From SAR116 cluster bacterium AG-447-A06 (lineage in GTDB: Bacteria; Pseudomonadota; Alphaproteobacteria; Puniceispirillales; Puniceispirillaceae), in the NCBI GenBank assembly GCA_003212345.1, contig QCPZ01000010.1, forward strand, positions 1 to 49,188: a stretch of DNA of 49,188 nucleotides, given 5' to 3'. The notes under the pieces are model-generated. The model was given only the letters and a program-made list of their open reading frames with translations. It was not told where the DNA came from and did not search any database. A program made the position numbers and the translations under genes. Shown here in pieces: positions 1 through 9,010 of the stretch (the stretch's first letter is position 1; each line of letters starts with the position of its first letter).

Positions 1-1127
1 GTTATTTCTGTTTTGTGATAATGTCCATTTCTGAGTACGTTGTTGTTTGCGCCAACAATAGAAATATTGTAGCCGACAGAGCTGGTTGAAGGTAATGATG
101 CCTTTTTCTTCAACATTTCTGAGTGAAACATAATTTGCTCATTCAGCGTAAGCTCAATGCTCTGGAGGTGTTCGATCGAGTTTTTATAGACATTCTCTGA
201 GGATGTCTCTTCGATATTTGTCCTTATAGTGTCAAACGCCACGGTTGGGTCATTGGCCGACCCTACTTGAAAGGATTGAGAATAACTAACACCAGATCCA
301 TCATATTCAATCACATACGTAGCTAATCTTGAACATGGATAATCATTCCACTTTCCATTAGTCAAGACTGCAAGGCAATCCTCATTGCCTGAGTCATTCG
401 GCTCACCAGCGCCATTCCAACTTGTATATAAACCGCCAACAGCACTTCCTGCTGGGGTTGCGCCAGTCCCCTTCCCTTGCCAAAATTGCTGCCCATTTTC
501 TGGTCCACCTTTCCATTGCCAAACTCCTTCGGTTCCACTGTCTGATCCTCCCAGCCAAATTTCATTAAGTAGGCCAGCCTTGTTTTTGATGAAAGTAAAC
601 TCTGCCGAGGACGTAACGGTCGCAAGGTACCCCGTCGAACTGCCGTATGTTTTACTATTGGCATTGCTTTGCGCGGCCGTCCAGCTGGAATTAGTGCTAA
701 TAAACTCGTAATAGTTACCCGTTCCAGAATAATAAAGAATTGACGATGAAGTTGGGGAAACAGTTATTGTGCCTTCGCCCAGATATTGGAGTGTGGCAAG
801 AGCGTTATTTACGTTACTCAATGTTCCTTCGAAGGCAATTTCATTAGCTCCTGACCATTGGCCAGACGTGTAACCTGTTGGTGCACTTAGGCCAGTTGTG
901 GTGGTAATCTTTAAGGTGCCTGAGGTAGCAGAAACAACAACCTTCAAGGGATCAAGGCCGCTAACCGAGACTGTTGTGCCAGAGGCGCTAATTAAATTGT
1001 AAATTGTGGTATCCGCTACACCAACTGTCGATGTTGGCACACTAGCCGACTGAGCCAGCGCCCCAGAAGACAAGCTCAAAAACATAAGAAATAAACTAAC
1101 GAGTCTTAGTCCAGAAGATATTATCAT
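1..1127 (-). CDS. secreted C-type lectin domain protein, 3' end outside window
   Basis: The frame is open from an ATG at 1127 to the window edge (375 codons visible, no stop). Residues 1-25 form a signal peptide (hydrophobic run, then GALA-Q cleavage site), so the product is exported. Residues about 135-276 are a C-type lectin-like domain: GNYYEF start, WLGGSD, WQWKGGPENG, the GEPN motif near residue 243, EDC, and KWNDYPC near 261. EPN plus WND are the usual Ca2+/sugar-binding signatures of mannose-type lectins, so carbohydrate binding is likely (family knowledge). Residues 26-130 are Ser/Thr/Gly-rich and resemble an adhesin-like repeat. The same frame continues upstream to another ATG at 1235, adding 36 residues. 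I prefer 1127 because it puts the signal peptide at the N-terminus. Likely role: surface or secreted sugar recognition. Confidence 0.85.
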   Translation of the reverse strand, partial: MIISSGLRLVSLFLMFLSLSSGALAQSASVPTSTVGVADTTIYNLISASGTTVSVSGLDPLKVVVSATSGTLKITTTTGLSAPTGYTSGQWSGANEIAFEGTLSNVNNALATLQYLGEGTITVSPTSSSILYYSGTGNYYEFISTNSSWTAAQSNANSKTYGSSTGYLATVTSSAEFTFIKNKAGLLNEIWLGGSDSGTEGVWQWKGGPENGQQFWQGKGTGATPAGSAVGGLYTSWNGAGEPNDSGNEDCLAVLTNGKWNDYPCSRLATYVIEYDGSGVSYSQSFQVGSANDPTVAFDTIRTNIEETSSENVYKNSIEHLQSIELTLNEQIMFHSEMLKKKASLPSTSSVGYNISIVGANNNVLRNGHYHKTEI

Positions 1128-1257
1128 GTCATCAATCAACCGTGTAACGACTTTATAACAGCATGGATTTTGATTTTCGGCAAACTTGTTTTCACTGAAG
1201 AATCCTAGTTTGCCACTTAAGAATTCGTCCTCCATCAGGCAGAATTAGATGAAAAAT

Positions 1258-1295
1258 ACAAAAAACTTTTAGCAGCTAGCTTACGCCGCTGCTAA
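1258..1295 (-). terminator. rho-independent terminator downstream of the TVP38-family gene
   Basis: On the minus strand an 8-bp stem (TTAGCAGC/GCTGCTAA with an 11-nt loop, 1269-1295) is followed by a T-rich stretch (1258-1266). It lies between the stop of the TVP38-like gene and the lectin gene, so it separates the two transcripts. Confidence 0.5.
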
Positions 1296-1337
1296 TGCCA
1301 CAAGTCTTCGTTTAGATTTGTTTGATTTGTATTATTC

Positions 1338-2042
1338 TCACTTTTTGACGCCAAATTGACGGAGTCTTAAAAAAACGGGAATTAGAGATAGCGCGGCAAG
1401 AGCGCAAAGTGGTAACAAAACTGTTGAGCTTGAAAGTATTCGGATATCCGGTGTTTGACCAGCCAACAACACCTGATCAAAACTGCGTCCAACCCAAACA
1501 TAAACGCAACTTCCTGGAATAATTCCGACAAAGGTCGCAGCTAGAAATGTAGCGATCCTCATGCGGGTGAGCGCCGGCACGATATTTAATACCCAGAACG
1601 GAACTGTTGGAACGAGACGCAGGGCAATGAGATAAAAGAAGGCATTTTGGGAGAACCCATCCTCCAGTTTGCCAAGAAATGGGCCCGTCCGGCGTTGCAA
1701 GATATCGGAAAACAGATTTCTCGCGACAAAAAACACCAGTCCGGCACCAGCTGTTGCTGCTGTTACTGCAAGGGTTGCAGTTGGCCAACCCAAAATTGCA
1801 CCTCCAGCAAGAGTGAGCAGCCCTGCAATAGGTAGCGAGAATGCAACGGCTAGGAAATAGGCGCAGAAAAACCCAAAATAGCTCAGCCATTTCTCATCAG
1901 TAACAAACCCTTTTATGGCGGTATAGTGCTGGCTAAGGACTTGCCAACTAAAAAACTCATGCGCTCCGCTGGCAAAAAAGGTTAAAAACCCCGCCAGCAA
2001 AACGCCGGGTAGAATAAGCTTTTTTAGGTGGGGAGGTTGCAT
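1338..2042 (-). CDS. TVP38/TMEM64 family (DedA-like) inner-membrane protein
   Basis: A 234-residue integral membrane protein with about five hydrophobic segments. The central block ALRLVPTVPFWVLN followed by G.IPG.CVYVWVG is the family signature (re-entrant loop with Arg and Pro, then a second amphipathic loop). Relatives of the DedA/TVP38/VTT superfamily are lipid scramblases or proton-coupled membrane homeostasis proteins. The substrate here is unknown. The length is normal for the family. It is transcribed away from the murA block, starts at the ATG at 2042, and seems to be a single-gene unit ending at the hairpin at 1258-1295. Confidence 0.85.
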   Translation of the reverse strand: MQPPHLKKLILPGVLLAGFLTFFASGAHEFFSWQVLSQHYTAIKGFVTDEKWLSYFGFFCAYFLAVAFSLPIAGLLTLAGGAILGWPTATLAVTAATAGAGLVFFVARNLFSDILQRRTGPFLGKLEDGFSQNAFFYLIALRLVPTVPFWVLNIVPALTRMRIATFLAATFVGIIPGSCVYVWVGRSFDQVLLAGQTPDIRILSSSTVLLPLCALAALSLIPVFLRLRQFGVKK

Positions 2043-2310
2043 TGCTGTTCCATGTTTTGACCTATTAGCTTAACGCACTTTCTATCCTTGCTAGATTTCA
2101 GTCTGAAAGCGGCTTATAAATTGAAACAAGATTATCATTGAAAGCCAAAGAAAATGATGAAATGACCATAAATCTGCCATAAGCTTGATGTCAGGATAGA
2201 AAATTGAGCTTTGGGTTGGTTGTCAAAATTACAGACGACTTTGGCTTAAAGACTACAAAAAGACGATACCAATATGATGGGCGAGTGATAGAAAAATATG
2301 AAAATGTGCA

Positions 2311-2487
2311 ATGTCAACTGGTGATCAAAAAACTTGCAATCCGCAAACTGGTAAAGCACCAGCCCAAAAAGCCCAGCAGGCTGCGGCAGACCGTTTATCA
2401 AGGGCGCTTCGTGTTAATCTACATCGCCGCAAGGCACAAGCACGGGCGCGCAAATCAACTGAGACTGTCGCTGATAAGGCAAAGTAG
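2311..2487 (+). CDS. small Arg/Lys-rich protein upstream of murA
   Basis: A 58-codon ORF (ATG 2311, TAG 2485-2487) that reads MSTGDQKTCNPQTGK at the N-terminus and has the basic core AADRLSRALRVNLHRRKAQA followed by RARKSTE. Small proteins with an R.LR.NL.RRKAQ.RAR core directly upstream of murA are common in Alphaproteobacteria (recalled; not searched). The ATG is the only start before the in-frame upstream TGA at 2299. It begins the plus-strand core block and ends 74 nt before murA. The function is unknown. The charge suggests nucleic-acid or ribosome binding (inference). A longer ORF overlapping it in another frame (2204-2518) is judged spurious. Confidence 0.7.
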   Translation: MSTGDQKTCNPQTGKAPAQKAQQAAADRLSRALRVNLHRRKAQARARKSTETVADKAK

Positions 2488-2561
2488 ACGGACAAAGGTG
2501 GCAGGTGAATATTTATGAAATTAGGGCGCAGAACTCGCGGTAACAAAGGCTAAAATAACCC

Positions 2562-3818
2562 ATGGATGGTCTAAAAATTGAAGGTGGGAAGCCACTTCGC
2601 GGTGATATTATGATCAGTGGAGCAAAAAATGCGGCCTTACCACTTTTATGTCTTGGCTTGATGACAAGCGATAAGCTGGTGCTGAAAAATGTACCTAGGC
2701 TCGCTGATACAATGTTAATGGAAGGGTTGTTGCGCCATCACGGTGTAACGGTCTGCCGCGAGGGCGAAATTGTAACCATGCAAGGTGGGGCAACTCAATT
2801 TGATGCGCCATATGATCTTGTGCGGAAGATGCGGGCATCGGTTCTCGTTTTGGGGCCGTTACTGGCCTGTTACGGTGAGGCGCGGGTGTCATTGCCGGGG
2901 GGGTGTGCCATTGGTACGCGCCCAGTGGACCTTCACATTCGGGCGATGCAGGGTCTTGGTGCAGTGGTTGAACTTGCAGATGGTTATATTCAAGCTCGTG
3001 CATCAAAAGGGTTGAGTGGTGGTCAGGTTGTCTTCCCGATGGTGTCAGTTGGAGCAACCGAAAATGCCCTGATGGCGTCAGTTCTAGCTAGGGGAACAAG
3101 CGAATTGGTAAACGCTGCCAGAGAGCCGGAAATTATCGATCTTGCAAATTGCCTAAATGCTATGGGGGCAAAAATTACTGGCCACGGCACGGATACGATT
3201 AAAATTGAGGGCGTTACTGATCTGCATGGAGCAACGCACTCGGTGATCTCTGATCGGATTGAGGCTGGCACATTTGCCATTGCCGCGGCCATGACCGATG
3301 GCGATCTGACTTTACACCATTCCCAAGGGCACAATCTTGATGCGCTGTTGATGGTGCTGCGCGAAACAGGTGCCACTGTCACTGAAAGTGACAATGCGAT
3401 AAGGATCGTGGCTAATGGTCGCCCTGCAGCGGCTGATATTACTACTGATCCTTTTCCCGGGTTTCCCACTGATTTGCAGGCCCAATTCATGGCGATGATG
3501 TGCATTGCCAGGGGGTCTTCGCGTATTTCCGAGACGATTTTTGAAAATCGGTTCATGCATGTGCCCGAATTGCTACGTATGGGGGCTGATATCCAGGTCG
3601 ATGGTGGTGTTGCAATGGTGCGAGGGCGTGATGCGCTTAGCCCGGCACCTGTGATGGCAACCGATTTGCGCGCCTCGGTATCGCTGGTTCTGGCCGCCCT
3701 TACAGTTACCGGAACAAGCCAAATTAGCCGAATTTATCATCTTGATCGTGGATATAGCAAGCTTGAGGAAAAACTTGGAAAGTGTGGCGCGACCTTGCAG
3801 CGAGTCAAGGCTGCATAA
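2562..3818 (+). CDS. murA: UDP-N-acetylglucosamine 1-carboxyvinyltransferase
   Basis: MurA, 418 residues, the usual length. It transfers enolpyruvate from PEP to UDP-GlcNAc, the first committed step of peptidoglycan synthesis, in the cytoplasm. The N-terminus has GG.PL.G.I.ISGAKNAALP. The catalytic loop PGGCAIGTRPVDLH places the PEP-binding, fosfomycin-target cysteine at residue 115, the canonical number. The C-terminal half keeps PGFPTDLQAQFMA and FENRFMHVPEL. The start ATG is at 2562. The stop is 2 nt before the DUF2948 start, so the two are probably co-transcribed. Confidence 0.98.
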   Translation: MDGLKIEGGKPLRGDIMISGAKNAALPLLCLGLMTSDKLVLKNVPRLADTMLMEGLLRHHGVTVCREGEIVTMQGGATQFDAPYDLVRKMRASVLVLGPLLACYGEARVSLPGGCAIGTRPVDLHIRAMQGLGAVVELADGYIQARASKGLSGGQVVFPMVSVGATENALMASVLARGTSELVNAAREPEIIDLANCLNAMGAKITGHGTDTIKIEGVTDLHGATHSVISDRIEAGTFAIAAAMTDGDLTLHHSQGHNLDALLMVLRETGATVTESDNAIRIVANGRPAAADITTDPFPGFPTDLQAQFMAMMCIARGSSRISETIFENRFMHVPELLRMGADIQVDGGVAMVRGRDALSPAPVMATDLRASVSLVLAALTVTGTSQISRIYHLDRGYSKLEEKLGKCGATLQRVKAA

Positions 3819-3820
3819 TC

Positions 3821-4288
3821 ATGCAGGTTGAGTCCCCAAAATTACGCCTTCTGGCGCATGACGGTGTTGATGTTGGGATTTTATCAGCCTTGCTGCAGGA
3901 CGCGATTGTTCCCGGTTCAGATATGAAGTTTGATCGTAAACTGAATGAATTTGCGATTGTTGCGAACCGGTTTTGCTGGGAGTTGGAACCATCTGGTGAT
4001 GTCAAAAGCAGCGATGGAAAGCCGATTTATGAACGCCGCCTTTGCGGCATTCGCATCGCCCGTGTCCGGTCTGTACAGCATTATAACTGGCCTGAAACGC
4101 GCCAATATGGGCTATTTAACCTGCTTGCGCTCCGCCTTGTGGATGTGGCAGAACAGTCGAGAGACGGTGCCGTACTGCAATTGGAGTTTTCGGGTGGTTC
4201 AAGCCTTCGATTAAATGTTGATGATGTTGATATTGTGGCTGCGGATCTTGATGTGGGGCATCCCACAAGCCTGCAACCAGCGCATTAG
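3821..4288 (+). CDS. DUF2948 family protein
   Basis: A 155-residue protein starting MQVESPKLRLLAHDGVDVG, with FDRKLNEFAIVANRFCWE and RLCGIRIARV as the conserved core. DUF2948 proteins are found almost only in Alphaproteobacteria, between murA and hisD, and have no known biochemical role. The ATG at 3821, 2 nt after the murA stop, is preferred over an in-frame start inside murA (3782). No signal peptide or membrane segment is visible, so it is cytoplasmic. Confidence 0.88.
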   Translation: MQVESPKLRLLAHDGVDVGILSALLQDAIVPGSDMKFDRKLNEFAIVANRFCWELEPSGDVKSSDGKPIYERRLCGIRIARVRSVQHYNWPETRQYGLFNLLALRLVDVAEQSRDGAVLQLEFSGGSSLRLNVDDVDIVAADLDVGHPTSLQPAH

Positions 4289-4332
4289 TTGTAAATGGGC
4301 CTATTGGTCACGGAAATAAGTGGAACGGTAGT

Positions 4333-5628
4333 ATGGCGAACCGGCTAGAGTTTCAATCTGCAAATTTTGCCGCGGAGTTTGACGCGTTGTTGGCGAGCAA
4401 ACGGGAAACCAATAGCGACGTGCATGATACGGTTGCCGCTATCATTGACGATGTTCGGGGCAGGGGCGATGCAGCTCTATTGTCACTTACCGCGAAATTT
4501 GACAATCTTGACGTTGCAAATGTTTCTGATCTTGCGGTTAGCACGGGTGAACTGAATGCGGCCCTTGGTGGGCTAAACAAAAATTTGCGGGCAGCCCTTG
4601 AGCTAGCAGCAGATCGCATTCGTAACTTTCACGAAAAGCAATTGCCGCAGGACTTTGCCTATCAGGACCTGGCCGGGATTGAACTTGGCATGCGCTATAC
4701 GCCTGTTGATGCGGTCGGGCTTTATGTGCCGGGCGGTAAAGCGGCCTATCCATCATCAGTTCTGATGAATGCCATTCCGGCACTGGTCGCGGGAGTGAGT
4801 CGGCGGGTAATGGTTGTGCCAGCGCGAGAAGGCGCGGTGAATCCAATGGTGCTGGCTGCAGCGGCCCTTGCCGGTGTCAACGAAGTATGGCGCATTGGTG
4901 GTGCGCAGGCCGTTGCTGCGCTTGCATACGGCACCCAGACAGTCGCGCCTGTTGACAAGATTGTTGGGCCCGGAAACGCCTTTGTTGCCGCGGCAAAGCG
5001 TCAGGTTTTTGGTCAGGTTGGAATTGATAGCATTGCTGGCCCGTCAGAGATTTTGGTGGTAGCAGATGCGCAAAATGACCCAGCTTGGATTGCGGCTGAT
5101 TTGTTGTCGCAGGCCGAACATGACGAAGCGGCGCAATCAATTCTAATTACTGATGATGCCGAGTTTGCTAATCAGGTTGCATTGGCGGTTGATCATATGC
5201 TGCCAAAGTTGGAAAGGGCAGATGTTGCCGGTCGTTCATGGGCAGACAATGGGGCAATTATTACGGTGCCATCCATGGATGATATGCCTTCATTGGCAAA
5301 CCGGATCGCGGCGGAGCATCTGGAGCTTGCGCTAAGTAATGCTGCAGGCTGGTCGAAGAAAATTCGCCATGCTGGCGCCATTTTTATGGGTCGATACACG
5401 CCTGAGGCTATTGGTGATTATGTCGCTGGGCCAAATCATGTATTGCCAACCGCGAGAACGGCCCGATTTTCCTCAGGTCTTGGGGTCGCCGATTTCATGA
5501 AGCGTACAACAACAGTTGGCTGTGATGTTAGTGGCTTTACTGCAATTGCACCATCAGCGGTTGCGCTTGCGGATGCTGAGGGGCTTGGCGCGCATGCTTT
5601 ATCAATGCGGCTTCGCTTGAAATGTTAG
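4333..5628 (+). CDS. hisD: histidinol dehydrogenase
   Basis: 431 residues, full length. It catalyses the last two steps of histidine synthesis (L-histidinol to L-histidine, NAD+-dependent, zinc enzyme). Visible landmarks are VPGGKAAYPSSVLM, the NAD-binding and active-site stretch VGPGNAFVAAAKR, IAGPSEILVVAD, the zinc-ligand region SQAEHDE, the catalytic AAEHLEL, and the C-terminal GDYVAGPNHVLPT. The start ATG is 45 nt after the DUF2948 stop. It is isolated from other his genes here, as is usual for this alphaproteobacterial neighbourhood. Confidence 0.97.
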   Translation: MANRLEFQSANFAAEFDALLASKRETNSDVHDTVAAIIDDVRGRGDAALLSLTAKFDNLDVANVSDLAVSTGELNAALGGLNKNLRAALELAADRIRNFHEKQLPQDFAYQDLAGIELGMRYTPVDAVGLYVPGGKAAYPSSVLMNAIPALVAGVSRRVMVVPAREGAVNPMVLAAAALAGVNEVWRIGGAQAVAALAYGTQTVAPVDKIVGPGNAFVAAAKRQVFGQVGIDSIAGPSEILVVADAQNDPAWIAADLLSQAEHDEAAQSILITDDAEFANQVALAVDHMLPKLERADVAGRSWADNGAIITVPSMDDMPSLANRIAAEHLELALSNAAGWSKKIRHAGAIFMGRYTPEAIGDYVAGPNHVLPTARTARFSSGLGVADFMKRTTTVGCDVSGFTAIAPSAVALADAEGLGAHALSMRLRLKC

Positions 5629-5635
5629 AGATGTG

Positions 5636-6121
5636 ATGGCTAGGGACGAGGGACAAAAAAGCGACGGCCGGCTTGTAAAGGTTGATCTTGACGATGCTGG
5701 AATGCCCCGTAGGTCCGCCGAGGCAGAGCAAGAGCGCGCTATCGCGATATACGATCTCCTTGAAGAAAATTTCTTCAGGCTTCATGACCAGTCTGGCCCA
5801 TACCACCTTTGTCTGCGCCTTGAGGGGCGGCATGTACATTTTGATATCCGCGAAGTGAATGATAAATCATTGATTCAGTTTTTTATGGCGATGGGGCCGC
5901 TACGCCGGGTGATGCGGGATTATTTCCATGTTTGTGACACCTATTATGATGCGATTCGTACCAAGTCACCGTCACAAATCCAGGCCATCGATATGGGGCG
6001 GCGCGCACTGCATAATGAGGGATCGGAACTGTTGCAAGCTCGCCTTGATGGAAAGGTGAAAACCGATTTTCAGACTGCAAGACGTCTATTTACATTGATC
6101 TGTGTTTTGCATAGCAACTGA
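5636..6121 (+). CDS. UPF0262 family protein
   Basis: 161 residues with the conserved blocks QERAIAIYDLLEENFF, PYHLCLRLEGRHVHFDIR and FDIREVNDK, and a C-terminus with MGRRALHNEGSELL. UPF0262 follows hisD in many Alphaproteobacteria. The function is unknown. A GTG at 5633 immediately precedes the ATG at 5636; I take the ATG. The gene lies 7 nt after hisD, so it is in the same operon. Confidence 0.88.
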   Translation: MARDEGQKSDGRLVKVDLDDAGMPRRSAEAEQERAIAIYDLLEENFFRLHDQSGPYHLCLRLEGRHVHFDIREVNDKSLIQFFMAMGPLRRVMRDYFHVCDTYYDAIRTKSPSQIQAIDMGRRALHNEGSELLQARLDGKVKTDFQTARRLFTLICVLHSN

Positions 6122-6137
6122 GGGGCATTAACCATTA

Positions 6138-6620
6138 ATGATGATTGAATTCTCAAATGCTGATAACAGTCTTTTGGCCAAAAAGGGGATAGGCGCAATC
6201 CTGTTCGCCTGCAACCTAAACGCGGTACGCTCAGCAATGGCAGAAGCGATGATAAAAGTGACCTATCCCGGTGAAATATTTGCTGACTCCTGCGGTGTGT
6301 CTCCTGGCAATCCTGATGGGTTTGCGATTGCGGTGATGGAAGAAATTGGTATTAATTTGAACACGCATCAGCCAAAATCCTTCGATGACCTTGATTCTGC
6401 ATTTTACGATGTAATTATTTCTTTTTCACCTGAAGCACATGAAGCGGCGGTCGCACTGACCCAGAGCATGGATTGCGAGACTCTATATTGGCCCGTTGAT
6501 AATCTTGCCAATTTAAAAGGGTCGCGCGTTGAGCGCTTGCGGGCTTATCGACATGTGCGTGATATCATTCAGGGCAATCTTGAACAGTATCTGGGTAAGC
6601 CCATTGCAGTAAAAACTTGA
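6138..6620 (+). CDS. low-molecular-weight protein-tyrosine-phosphatase / arsenate-reductase-like protein
   Basis: 160 residues. The active-site P-loop is FACNLNAVRSAMAE, a C-X5-R-S motif (Cys25, Arg31, Ser32) as in LMW phosphotyrosine phosphatases and thioredoxin-coupled arsenate reductases. Further conserved parts are ADSCGVSPG and a region with an Asp-containing loop near FSPEAHEAA and YWPVDNLA. The position between UPF0262 and infA is conserved in Alphaproteobacteria, where the gene is annotated as a protein-tyrosine-phosphatase-like protein. The substrate is unknown. Cytoplasmic. Confidence 0.85.
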   Translation: MMIEFSNADNSLLAKKGIGAILFACNLNAVRSAMAEAMIKVTYPGEIFADSCGVSPGNPDGFAIAVMEEIGINLNTHQPKSFDDLDSAFYDVIISFSPEAHEAAVALTQSMDCETLYWPVDNLANLKGSRVERLRAYRHVRDIIQGNLEQYLGKPIAVKT

Positions 6621-6677
6621 CCTTTTTAACAAATTTGCGCATGTCTATGACACAAACGACCATATGGGAAGGATCAC

Positions 6678-6896
6678 ATGGCCAAGGAAGGCGTAATTGA
6701 GTTCTCAGGAACGGTAGCGGAGCTGTTGCCAAACGCTATGTTTCGTGTCAAGCTCGACAATGATCATGAAGTGCTTGCCCATACCAGCGGTAAGATGCGT
6801 AAAAATCGTATTCGGGTTCTTGCTGGTGACCGTGTCAATGTTGAAATGACACCGTACGACCTCAGCAAGGGCCGGATCACATTTAGGTTCAAATGA
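6678..6896 (+). CDS. infA: translation initiation factor IF-1
   Basis: 72 residues, the standard length, a single S1/OB-fold domain ([63 protein letters not shown]). It binds the 30S A site during initiation. A good ribosome binding site (GGGAAGGA) precedes the ATG. The gap of 57 nt from the phosphatase gene leaves room for an own promoter. Confidence 0.98.
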   Translation: MAKEGVIEFSGTVAELLPNAMFRVKLDNDHEVLAHTSGKMRKNRIRVLAGDRVNVEMTPYDLSKGRITFRFK

Positions 6897-6964
6897 AAAG
6901 AGCTTAACGAGCTGCGTCATTTGGCTTGTTTGGCATTTGCAGTAATGATGGTGCTTTACCTCTG

Positions 6965-7693
6965 ATGAGCAGGAGCGCAAAACGAGTGCCAAACTCAGGC
7001 CAATATCAACAAAACCGACTTATTCTCGCTTCAGCATCACCGCGGCGATATGATTTGCTTGGGCAAATTAAAATTCTACCAGACCAGATCATTCCTGCTG
7101 ACATTGATGAAACACCGCATAGGAACGAGCTGCCAGCCGATTACGCTTTACGGATGGCGATTGAAAAGGCCGGGCAAATTGTGGGCAGGCTTTTGGATAA
7201 AGATGCTGACTTGATTGGGCATTCTGTTAGCATTGGACCAGCAGGTGTTTATGTGCTGGCGGGCGATACGGTTGTTGCTGCTGGCCGGCGCATTTTGCCT
7301 AAAGTTGAAACCGCGCAAGAGGCACGTAACTGCCTTGCAATTCTATCGGGACGGCGACACCGTGTTTATGGCGGTATCGCCCTTCACTTGCTGAATGGCC
7401 AGTTGCGTCATCGCCTTGTACAAAGCCATGTCCGCTTTCGGCGCCTTTCGGCACTGGACATTGAACAATACATTGATAGTGGTGATTGGCGGGGCAAGGC
7501 TGGTGGCTATGCCATTCAGGGGATGGCCGCACGGTTTATCCGTGATATTGGCGGCAGCTATTCAAATATTGTTGGCTTCAGTATTTATGATGTTGCGGCA
7601 ATGCTTGATGCCGCAGGCTGGTATCAGGCGGGCCATCATGTGAATAAGATTCAAGAAATTCAGCCCGTATCACGATCCAAAGGAAGGTCATGA
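6965..7693 (+). CDS. maf: Maf-family nucleotide pyrophosphatase
   Basis: About 242 residues from the ATG at 6965 (a TTG at 6926 would add 13 residues). Maf motifs are present: LILASASPRR with the SPRR substrate loop, DETP, LAGDTVVAAG, LSGRRHRVYGG, and GKAGGYAIQG near the C-terminus. Family members hydrolyse non-canonical or methylated nucleoside triphosphates to monophosphates (dTTP/UTP or m7GTP subfamilies). A short insertion between DETP and the AGDTVV block makes it slightly longer than usual. It overlaps the RNase gene by 4 nt (ATGA), which implies translational coupling. Confidence 0.92.
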   Translation: MSRSAKRVPNSGQYQQNRLILASASPRRYDLLGQIKILPDQIIPADIDETPHRNELPADYALRMAIEKAGQIVGRLLDKDADLIGHSVSIGPAGVYVLAGDTVVAAGRRILPKVETAQEARNCLAILSGRRHRVYGGIALHLLNGQLRHRLVQSHVRFRRLSALDIEQYIDSGDWRGKAGGYAIQGMAARFIRDIGGSYSNIVGFSIYDVAAMLDAAGWYQAGHHVNKIQEIQPVSRSKGRS

Positions 7694-8955
7694 CCAGAGC
7701 GGTGAAGCTATTTCATGAAAAAGCGCCCGGTCAGGACCGACTGGTATTTTTAGGGCCGGATGATGAGCCACTAGAGATATGGTTTGATGCCCTGCACCAG
7801 CCAAACCTTATGGGGAGCGTGCATCAGGCACGTATTGACCGGGTGTTTTCATCGCAAAACCGGGCCATGGCGAGCCTTAAAAATGGCGAGGTGATTAGCT
7901 TGCGGATTCGCAAAAATGATCGGCGTTTGGTCATTGTTGGGGCGATACTGCCGGTAACTATTGTTGCTGCACCGCGGCATGGTAAGCCCTGGCAGGCCTT
8001 AGTGGGGGCGAGGCTCGTAACAGACAAAATGGTCCTGCTCGTCGGCGAAGCCGATCAGGCAGATGCTATTCAGTTATCAATTAGGATCAACGCTAATCAT
8101 CGTCAACATTTGGTCGAGCGGCTAACAGCGGAGACAGCGCCGGTGCTTCCTCATGGCTACGGGATTATTCTGAGGCGTAATGGGGTGAACTTGTCCGATT
8201 TTGGGGCCGCAGTGACTGATCTTTTGAAAATGTGGCAAGCGGGGAGAAAAACTCTGGCGGAGGGTAAGCTGGGACTAATTTTTGAAGCGGGTGATCTACT
8301 AACACGTGCACGTAGACTGTTTGGTAATCTTCCCGTAATCAACGACCCAGTGATGGCAAATGATTTATCAATCAAACTTGATGATGTGGTTGCAGAGGCG
8401 ATGTTGGCAAAGTGCCAGCTTGCTTGCGGTGGCCATCTGTGGTGTGAACAAACCCATGCGATCTGGTCGATCGACCTTGATGGTAACAGGGTGGATGATC
8501 TGGACAGACTGTGTAGTGAGGCTGCGAATGAAATTCCTCGGCAAATCCGGTTGCGCGGCATGTCGGGGCCAGTTTTGATTGATGTGCCGAGGCTGCCTCG
8601 TAGTTTGGCAAAGCGGTTTTTGACAAAATTACAAGATGCACTTGACGATGATCCGCGTCGGCCGCATTACCTGGGCGTAACCCGTGGAGGGTTAATAGAG
8701 TTGCGGGTGCCACATGGAGAAATGGCGTTGGATGATGTGATGCGGGATCAACCGGCACAAGATGCGCTCTCTGGTTTGCGATTTGCCATGCAGCGCCCGG
8801 GCTTTAATGCGGTAACTCTTGCGGTTAGTTCGGCGATGTCAAGTTGGCTAGAAGGGATTGGTAAATTAGCCCGAGATCAGCTTGATAAACCTTTAAAACT
8901 CTCGGTTTGGCCCGATGAAGCAAAAGGTCAAATTGTTCGTATTCTTGACGAGTAA
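7690..8955 (+). CDS. ribonuclease E/G family protein (short form)
   Basis: 421 residues. The N-terminal part has an S1-like segment (GSVHQARIDRVFSSQNRAMASL). The DNase-I-like catalytic part retains two aspartates in the right setting, Asp262 in IWSIDLDGN and Asp298 in VLIDVPRLP. The CPxC zinc-link and the long C-terminal scaffold of full RNase E are absent, so this is the short alphaproteobacterial paralog found between maf and yacG. The expected role is endonucleolytic processing of RNA 5' ends (family knowledge). Divergence at the motif edges makes reduced activity possible. It starts by ATGA overlap with maf. Confidence 0.88.
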   Translation: MTRAVKLFHEKAPGQDRLVFLGPDDEPLEIWFDALHQPNLMGSVHQARIDRVFSSQNRAMASLKNGEVISLRIRKNDRRLVIVGAILPVTIVAAPRHGKPWQALVGARLVTDKMVLLVGEADQADAIQLSIRINANHRQHLVERLTAETAPVLPHGYGIILRRNGVNLSDFGAAVTDLLKMWQAGRKTLAEGKLGLIFEAGDLLTRARRLFGNLPVINDPVMANDLSIKLDDVVAEAMLAKCQLACGGHLWCEQTHAIWSIDLDGNRVDDLDRLCSEAANEIPRQIRLRGMSGPVLIDVPRLPRSLAKRFLTKLQDALDDDPRRPHYLGVTRGGLIELRVPHGEMALDDVMRDQPAQDALSGLRFAMQRPGFNAVTLAVSSAMSSWLEGIGKLARDQLDKPLKLSVWPDEAKGQIVRILDE

Positions 8956-9010
8956 GATGTAATAATTGATAAATGAGTTGATACCGGAATTATTAGAGAA
9001 GGCGCAATCA

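Noticed and set aside
2204-2518. 104-codon plus-strand ORF upstream of murA
   Set aside because: It overlaps the better-supported 58-codon gene at 2311-2487 in another frame and has no coding character at its N-terminus.
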